Of a DNA stretch of 9,538 bases, positions 6,488 through 9,538 are shown in pieces (position 1 is the stretch's first letter; every line of letters begins with the position of its first letter). The position numbers and the translations under genes were made by a program. The stretch is taken from contig SXQR01000253.1 in NCBI GenBank assembly GCA_005792865.1, positions 1 to 9,538 of the forward strand, written 5' to 3'. The DNA comes from Flavobacterium sp. (lineage in GTDB: Bacteria > Bacteroidota > Bacteroidia > Flavobacteriales > Flavobacteriaceae). The notes below the pieces were generated by a model that worked only from the letters and a program-made list of their open reading frames with translations, made no database searches and was not told the origin of the DNA.

Positions 6488-6796
6488 TAGTTAGCTGAAA
6501 TCAGGCAATTCATGAAAAACTTCAAATATGGTACAAGATGGTCAAGGCGAAAGCGTATTTGGCGTATTTGTCTATTTGATAACGATTAGGGATCAATCGA
6601 TGCATATTCAAATTTTATTCCGCTTCGCTCCAAACAATTCGCCAGCGGCTCGGGTCGAATTTTCAGCCGAGCCCGAACAGGAACGGAGCGAGGCTAAATT
6701 TTCAAATCAATTTACTTCTCCCGGCCTTATGTTTCCTCCAAAGATTGTTAGAATCCAATCGGTACATTTACACATTAATTAATTGTTACATTAACA
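6488..6796. other. Gene-free region with structured element
   Basis: No believable gene is visible. The stretch holds the inverted-repeat structure described separately (6611-6704). It also holds an AT-rich segment at 6763-6795 with TACATTTACACATTAATT and GTTACATTAACA, reminiscent of the ACATT-type microrepeats common between Bacteroidetes genes. The 84-residue open frame at 6528-6782 has no coding character and crosses the inverted repeats. Confidence 0.5.
6611..6704. repeat. Nested inverted-repeat structure
   Basis: Outer arms GCTTCGCTCC (6622-6631) and GGAGCGAGGC (6685-6694) are complementary with one mismatch, flanked by AAATTTTA and TAAATTTT. Inside, AATTCG (6636-6641) pairs with CGAATT (6656-6661), or alternatively GGCTCGG (6647-6653) pairs with CCGAGCC (6667-6673). 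These two inner pairings are mutually exclusive, so the region can adopt alternative folds. It may be a dispersed intergenic repeat or a transcript-end structure. Confidence 0.5.
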
Positions 6797-6848
6797 AGGG
6801 GAGAGTACCTTCGGTCATCTCCGCCGGTCTCGCAAAATTGCAAATGCA
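6797..6848. repeat. 52-bp direct repeat, copy 1
   Basis: Identical over 52 bases to 6897-6948, exactly 100 bases away. The unit starts AGGGGAGAGTACCTTCGGTC. It contains an imperfect hairpin, GGAGA (6800-6804) with TCTCC (6818-6822), plus three inner pairs around a TTC loop. It ends with GCAAAATTGCAAATGCA. No protein or cas gene is associated with it. Confidence 0.95.
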
Positions 6849-6896
6849 TCCTGCAAAGTAATGGGGTACTTCTTCGCATTGAACAATTGACCGAAC

Positions 6897-6948
6897 AGGG
6901 GAGAGTACCTTCGGTCATCTCCGCCGGTCTCGCAAAATTGCAAATGCA
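6897..6948. repeat. 52-bp direct repeat, copy 2
   Basis: Exact second copy of 6797-6848, separated by a 48-base unique spacer. Its end forms part of a perfect palindrome, AAAATTGCA (6934-6942) with TGCAATTTT (6945-6953), that the first copy lacks because its flank differs. Confidence 0.95.
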
Positions 6949-6954
6949 ATTTTT

Positions 6955-6971
6955 CGCTTGCTGCGCAAGCG
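6955..6971. repeat. Short perfect hairpin
   Basis: CGCTTGC and GCAAGCG form a 7-bp perfect stem with a TGC loop, between direct-repeat copy 2 and the ssrA terminator. It has no T-run on the plus side and only an A-run on the minus side, so it does not look like a canonical terminator. Confidence 0.6.
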
Positions 6972-6985
6972 GCGGCCCTTAAACG

Positions 6986-7021
6986 AAAAAAATCAGATCG
7001 AGCGAGCTCGTCTGATTTTTT
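6986..7021 (-). terminator. Rho-independent terminator of ssrA (bidirectional)
   Basis: A strong hairpin: AAAAAATCAGA pairs with TCTGATTTTTT, and inside it CGAG pairs with CTCG across a four-base loop with a one-base bulge. On the minus strand it ends in a run of T residues, 33 bases after the tmRNA 3' end. The A-run on the other side makes it symmetric. Confidence 0.85.
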
Positions 7022-7053
7022 CACTTAAGAACCGCGCGAAACCGCGCTTGATG

Positions 7054-7448
7054 TGGAGTCGGGGAGAGTCGAACTCCCGTCCAAACAGGCAATTAAAGAG
7101 CTTTCTACACGCTTATCCCCCGATTGATTTTTCGTCGCGATGCCTGGCCGGAGGCGGCCACAACGCGCTTAGCTTCTTAAGTGTCCGAAAGGCGCCAAAG
7201 CTTCACCCTCCGTAGGTCTATTTTTACGGTTCCCCTTTAAAGAACGCCACAGACCAGGGCTTTCAAGGAGAATCCTGCCCTCCTACCTTGTAGGAGCGAG
7301 GTTAATCTTACTATGATTCAGATTAAGCAGCAAGAGCGTAGTTATTTTCGCCGTTTATAAAGTCGCAACAACAGTTTTACGGGATATCGTTACCTTGCCC
7401 GGCGTGCTTACTGTTCAATTCGACCCGCTGTCAAAACCGGTCGACCCC
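7054..7448 (-). ncRNA. ssrA: Transfer-messenger RNA (tmRNA)
   Basis: Rescues stalled ribosomes by acting first as alanyl-tRNA and then as a short mRNA for a degradation tag. The 5' end GGGGTCGACCGG (from 7448) and 3' end CGACTCC (7061-7055) form a seven-pair acceptor stem with one G-U pair; base 7054 supplies the discriminator A. The T-arm (GGGAGTTCGACTCTCCC) is directly before the 3' acceptor strand. The tag frame GENNYALAA is in the middle, and the remaining length is consistent with the pseudoknots. Length is about 395 nt, normal for the group. The 3' CCA is not encoded (CAT follows), so it must be added enzymatically. It has its own promoter and terminator. Confidence 0.97.
7323..7352 (-). 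other. tmRNA tag reading frame (GENNYALAA, stop)
   Basis: On the minus strand the codons GGC GAA AAT AAC TAC GCT CTT GCT GCT TAA encode the nine-residue degradation tag GENNYALAA. It ends in the hydrophobic ALAA recognised by ClpXP-type proteases. GGC is the likely resume codon, by analogy with Bacteroidetes tmRNAs of the same tag; the frame is open a little further upstream, so this is inferred. Confidence 0.9.
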
Positions 7449-7469
7449 AGAACAATTGATAATTGATGG

Positions 7470-7501
7470 CAAAGATAGGGCAATTATCGTTCCAAGGCAA
7501 G
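7470..7501 (-). promoter_or_regulatory. ssrA promoter
   Basis: On the minus strand CTTG (7501-7498) stands 20 bases before TATCTTTG (7477-7470), an exact TAnnTTTG -7 element with a near-consensus -33 TTTG. Transcription would begin near 7463, leaving about 15 nt of leader to be removed from the mature 5' end at 7448, presumably by RNase P. The -33 side abuts the AATGTACCAATG repeats. Confidence 0.7.
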
Positions 7502-7503
7502 CC

Positions 7504-7530
7504 AATGTACCAATGGTTAATGTACCAATG
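7504..7530. repeat. AATGTACCAATG tandem microrepeat
   Basis: AATGTACCAATG occurs at 7504-7515 and again at 7519-7530, a 15-bp period. Short CATTGGTACATT-type repeats of this kind occur between genes in many flavobacterial genomes, from memory. The second unit is followed by TATAAATTG. It lies directly upstream of the ssrA promoter. Confidence 0.8.
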
Positions 7531-7598
7531 TATAAATTGACCACAAAAGTTACCTCTGAGGTTATTGGCACAGTTTCACATTTTCACACTTTTTATCA

Positions 7599-7659
7599 GG
7601 GCGTTACCTATCGGTCGGGCTGTCCGCGCTACACGGTAGCTTGCTTCCATCCCTAACGC
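7599..7659. repeat. Bacteroidetes-type intergenic element with GCGTTA/TAACGC ends
   Basis: The 61-base stretch has terminal arms GCGTTA (7601-7606) and TAACGC (7654-7659). It carries TCGGTCGGGCTGTCCGC (7611-7627) and TTCCATCCCTAACGC (7645-7659). I recall similar GGTCGGGCTGTCCGC...CATCCCTAACGC sequences scattered between genes in flavobacteria, but could not verify this. It lies just after the stop codon of the serine hydrolase gene on the minus strand, so it could be transcribed as its 3' end. Confidence 0.5.
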
Positions 7660-7670
7660 GGCATTCAAAC

Positions 7671-8861
7671 TCAATCGGCGTCATCTTCCTTGAACGGGTA
7701 ATCGCCAAACAACTTCGATAGGAATCTCACGCGATACGGCTTGGTGCTGTAGCGGTTGCTCAGCGCGATGATCATGACCTTTTCCTTCTTGAGGTTCACG
7801 TATGCCGATGTATTGCCGTGCCACCAGCCATTGTGGAAGTAAAAGTGCTGCCCCGTTACCCAATCGATCATCCTAATGCCGAGGCCGTAATTCTTTTCGC
7901 CCTTGTTCTCAAAGCTGTAGCCCACATAAACCTGCTTCTGCAATTTCGGGGTCAGGAAATTGGGGCTGTACCGTGCCATGTCAAATTTTAGCAGGTCGCG
8001 TGGCGTCGAATAGATGTTCTTGTCGCCATACACCGCGTCCAGGTAATCCAGCGCGATCTCGACGCCGTGCGCAAAATAGGAGGGAACGGCCGTCTCGCGG
8101 TGCTTCTCGATCTCGAAAACGAACGTGTCGTTCATGCCCAGGGGATCAAATACCATTTGTTTCATCGCCTCGGGGTAAGGCTTCCCCGATAGTTTCTCGA
8201 TGATTAGCGCCAGCATCGCATAATTGGTGTTGCAGTAGGTGAAGCGGCGGTCGGTCAAAAAGGCCAGCGGAACCTTGTCGCTAATGTACCGTTCCAGTAT
8301 GTCCTTGTTGGTCAACGGCTTTTTCTTGTCCCACTTCCCCGGTTGGTCAAAATAATATGCGTAATTCTGGAGGCCGCTCCGGTGGTTGAGGAGATGCTTG
8401 ACCGTTACATCGGGATAGGGGAAGCCGGTAAGGATCGTGTTCACTTTTTGGTCGAGGTCAATGCGGCCCGCGTCCACGTACTCCAAAATCGCGGTCGCCG
8501 TCAGGACCTTGCTCACCGAGGCAATGTGCAGGGGCGTGTCCGCCTCTATGGTGGTACCCTCGATCCTGTCGGCATCGCCCTGGTACTTTTCATAAAGGAT
8601 CTGCCCGTTCTGCGCGACGAGGAAACTAAGGCTTTCCTTATCGCTTCGCCAGTTTTTCTTGATGAAGGCGTCAATCTCGTTGCGTTTGCGGTTTACGTAA
8701 TCGGCCGATAACCGCGGCTTGGTAATTTTATACGGCTCCATCCGCACGAGCGTATCATTGGGGTCGCGCTCGGCAGTGCCCGTTTTTTCGTTTACGTCGG
8801 AACATGAGGCCGCTAAAACCGAAATGAAAAAGATCCGTATGAGTGTTTGGCTTATATTCAT
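7671..8861 (-). CDS. Serine hydrolase lipoprotein of the beta-lactamase / class C PBP-like family
   Basis: A 396-residue exported lipoprotein. I chose the ATG at 8861 because it opens a type II signal peptide (MNISQTLIRIFFISVLAASC, lipid-modified Cys20) and follows a promoter; the longer upstream frame would bury the signal. The mature protein is a beta-lactamase-fold domain (PF00144 type, about 75-375). Its motifs are SVSK (Ser115 nucleophile, Lys118), YCN (Tyr209, Asn211) and HNG (343-345) in place of KTG. TPLHIASVSK and LLNHRSGLQNY are typical of this family. Such proteins include D-aminopeptidases, esterases and peptidoglycan-related enzymes; true beta-lactam resistance cannot be inferred. 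It would be anchored in the membrane facing the periplasm. It is divergent from the dehydrogenase gene. Confidence 0.92.
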   Translation of the reverse strand: MNISQTLIRIFFISVLAASCSDVNEKTGTAERDPNDTLVRMEPYKITKPRLSADYVNRKRNEIDAFIKKNWRSDKESLSFLVAQNGQILYEKYQGDADRIEGTTIEADTPLHIASVSKVLTATAILEYVDAGRIDLDQKVNTILTGFPYPDVTVKHLLNHRSGLQNYAYYFDQPGKWDKKKPLTNKDILERYISDKVPLAFLTDRRFTYCNTNYAMLALIIEKLSGKPYPEAMKQMVFDPLGMNDTFVFEIEKHRETAVPSYFAHGVEIALDYLDAVYGDKNIYSTPRDLLKFDMARYSPNFLTPKLQKQVYVGYSFENKGEKNYGLGIRMIDWVTGQHFYFHNGWWHGNTSAYVNLKKEKVMIIALSNRYSTKPYRVRFLSKLFGDYPFKEDDAD

Positions 8862-8870
8862 CGTTGTTCG

Positions 8871-8878
8871 CAAATATA
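8871..8878 (-). promoter_or_regulatory. Predicted -7 promoter box of the serine hydrolase gene
   Basis: On the minus strand TATATTTG exactly matches TAnnTTTG, ending 9 bases before the ATG at 8861. The -33 region is not a clear match. The leader would be very short. The box supports the choice of the ATG at 8861 as start. Confidence 0.55.
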
Positions 8879-8974
8879 AAAAATCACGTTTCGGGCATTT
8901 CCCAATCGATGTTAATCTATGCCCAAATTTTTCAACATATGTGCACAACTTCGGCTTTTGGAATCCACCGTGCA

Positions 8975-9006
8975 TTTGCGGGGCCGCGATTGAAAGGCTA
9001 TTTTTG
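8975..9006 (+). promoter_or_regulatory. Consensus Bacteroidetes promoter of the dehydrogenase gene
   Basis: TTTG at 8975-8978 and TATTTTTG at 8999-9006 match both Bacteroidetes promoter elements exactly with a 20-base spacer. Transcription should start near 9010, leaving a leader of only about 10-13 nt before the ATG at 9023. Confidence 0.75.
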
Positions 9007-9022
9007 CAGTAAATTACCCCAT

Positions 9023-9538
9023 ATGAAATTCGGCATCATCCGCGAGCGCAAAAACCCACCTGACCGCAGGGTCGTATTTTCACCCGAGGCCCTTCAGCAA
9101 TTGAAGGCGCGCTTTCCGCAGGCCGAGATACTGGTGGAACGTTCCGACATTCGCGTGTTCCCTGATTCAGAATATATGGCCGCAGGATTTGAATTGACCA
9201 ACGATCTTTCGGGGTGCGATGTCCTTTTCGGTGTCAAGGAAGTCCCCGTTGATGCCCTCATCGCCAACAAAAAATACTTTTTCTTCTCGCATACCATCAA
9301 GAAGCAGGCGCACAACCAAAAACTGCTGCGCGCGATCCTCGACAATAAGATCGATCTATATGACCACGAGACCATTGTCGATGGCAACTTCAAGCGATTG
9401 ATCGGATTCGGTCGTTATGCCGGCATCGTGGGCGCCTATAATGGTTTCCGCGCGTTTGGCGTCAAATACGAGCTGTTCGATCTTCCAAAGGCCGAGACGC
9501 TTTCCGGCCAGGATGCGCTCATCTCCAAATTGCGGCGC
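9023..9538 (+). CDS. NAD(P)-dependent dehydrogenase, AlaDH/PNT N-terminal domain, saccharopine-dehydrogenase-like (cut by window edge)
   Basis: The first 172 residues of a cytosolic amino-acid dehydrogenase; the Rossmann nucleotide-binding part lies beyond the right edge. The ATG at 9023 follows a perfect promoter. The start MKFGIIRERKNPPDRRVVFS aligns with the substrate-domain opening of alanine dehydrogenase and saccharopine dehydrogenase. VKEVP (Lys72) and FFSHTIKKQ (His90) match the catalytic lysine and histidine of yeast Lys1 (Lys77, His96, recalled). DLYDHETI (111-118) and GFGRYAGIVGAYNGFRAFG (128-146) recall Lys1's TLYDLEFL and [20 protein letters not shown]. Annotation pipelines often call such proteins alanine dehydrogenase. 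The substrate is uncertain, since Bacteroidetes are not known for the aminoadipate lysine pathway. Confidence 0.88.
   Translation, partial: MKFGIIRERKNPPDRRVVFSPEALQQLKARFPQAEILVERSDIRVFPDSEYMAAGFELTNDLSGCDVLFGVKEVPVDALIANKKYFFFSHTIKKQAHNQKLLRAILDNKIDLYDHETIVDGNFKRLIGFGRYAGIVGAYNGFRAFGVKYELFDLPKAETLSGQDALISKLRR

Noticed and set aside
6797..6948. Possible CRISPR array formed by the two 52-bp repeats
   Set aside because: Only two copies, a repeat length above the usual range, a 48-base single spacer, and no cas genes in the window.
6815..7024. Minus-strand 69-codon open frame across the direct repeats
   Set aside because: Its start lies inside the ssrA terminator hairpin and its sequence is largely the repeat unit; no coding character or start signal.
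6958..7215. Plus-strand 85-codon open frame opposite the tmRNA
   Set aside because: It overlaps the ssrA terminator and the antisense of the tmRNA 3' half, which fully explains the sequence.
7456..7656. Plus-strand 66-codon open frame upstream of ssrA
   Set aside because: It starts with TTG, runs across the ssrA promoter, the microrepeats and the GCGTTA element, and resembles no protein.
8862..8975. 38-residue N-terminal extension of the serine hydrolase
   Set aside because: It would mask the lipoprotein signal peptide and passes through the predicted promoter; the ATG at 8861 is clearly better.

Overview
The window looks like a chromosomal segment of a Bacteroidetes (Bacteroidota) bacterium, most likely of the Flavobacteriales and with fairly GC-rich genes. 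Four things point there. Intergenic regions repeatedly carry the Bacteroidetes -7 element TAnnTTTG, in one case with a perfect TTTG at a 20-bp spacing. Start codons lack strong Shine-Dalgarno sequences. The cbb3 oxidase genes run ccoI-ccoS-ccoN beside a Crp/Fnr regulator. The tmRNA tag reads GENNYALAA. The phylum is inferred from these signs; no database search was run.

Left part (1-3742), minus strand: ccoI (copper P-type ATPase), ccoS (assembly factor) and the first 91 codons of ccoN (catalytic subunit), which runs off the left edge. A Crp/Fnr-type regulator is divergent from ccoI. A perfect 14-bp FNR-like palindrome lies between the regulator and ccoI, and a near-copy lies between ccoI and ccoS. 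Both sit exactly 36.5 bp upstream of the end of a -7 box, which suggests one oxygen-responsive circuit driving copper loading and oxidase assembly.

Middle part (3818-6487): a two-gene operon of a six-helix membrane protein and a small winged-helix regulator overlapping by 4 bp. Next is a compact trio of two small three-helix membrane proteins and a DUF2236/MpaB-like protein. A 61-aa two-helix membrane protein converges on the trio.

Non-coding stretch (6488-7670): ssrA (tmRNA) on the minus strand with its own promoter and a strong hairpin terminator. It is surrounded by repeats: a 52-bp exact direct repeat, a roughly 100-bp inverted-repeat structure, AATGTACCAATG microrepeats, and a GCGTTA...TAACGC element.

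Right part: a lipoprotein of the serine beta-lactamase/transpeptidase-like fold on the minus strand. Divergent from it is the start of an NAD(P)-dependent dehydrogenase whose N-terminus resembles lysine-forming saccharopine dehydrogenase more than alanine dehydrogenase; it is cut by the right edge. I saw no CRISPR array, transposase, phage gene or obvious defence system. The most interesting signals are the paired regulatory palindromes and the repeat elements around ssrA.
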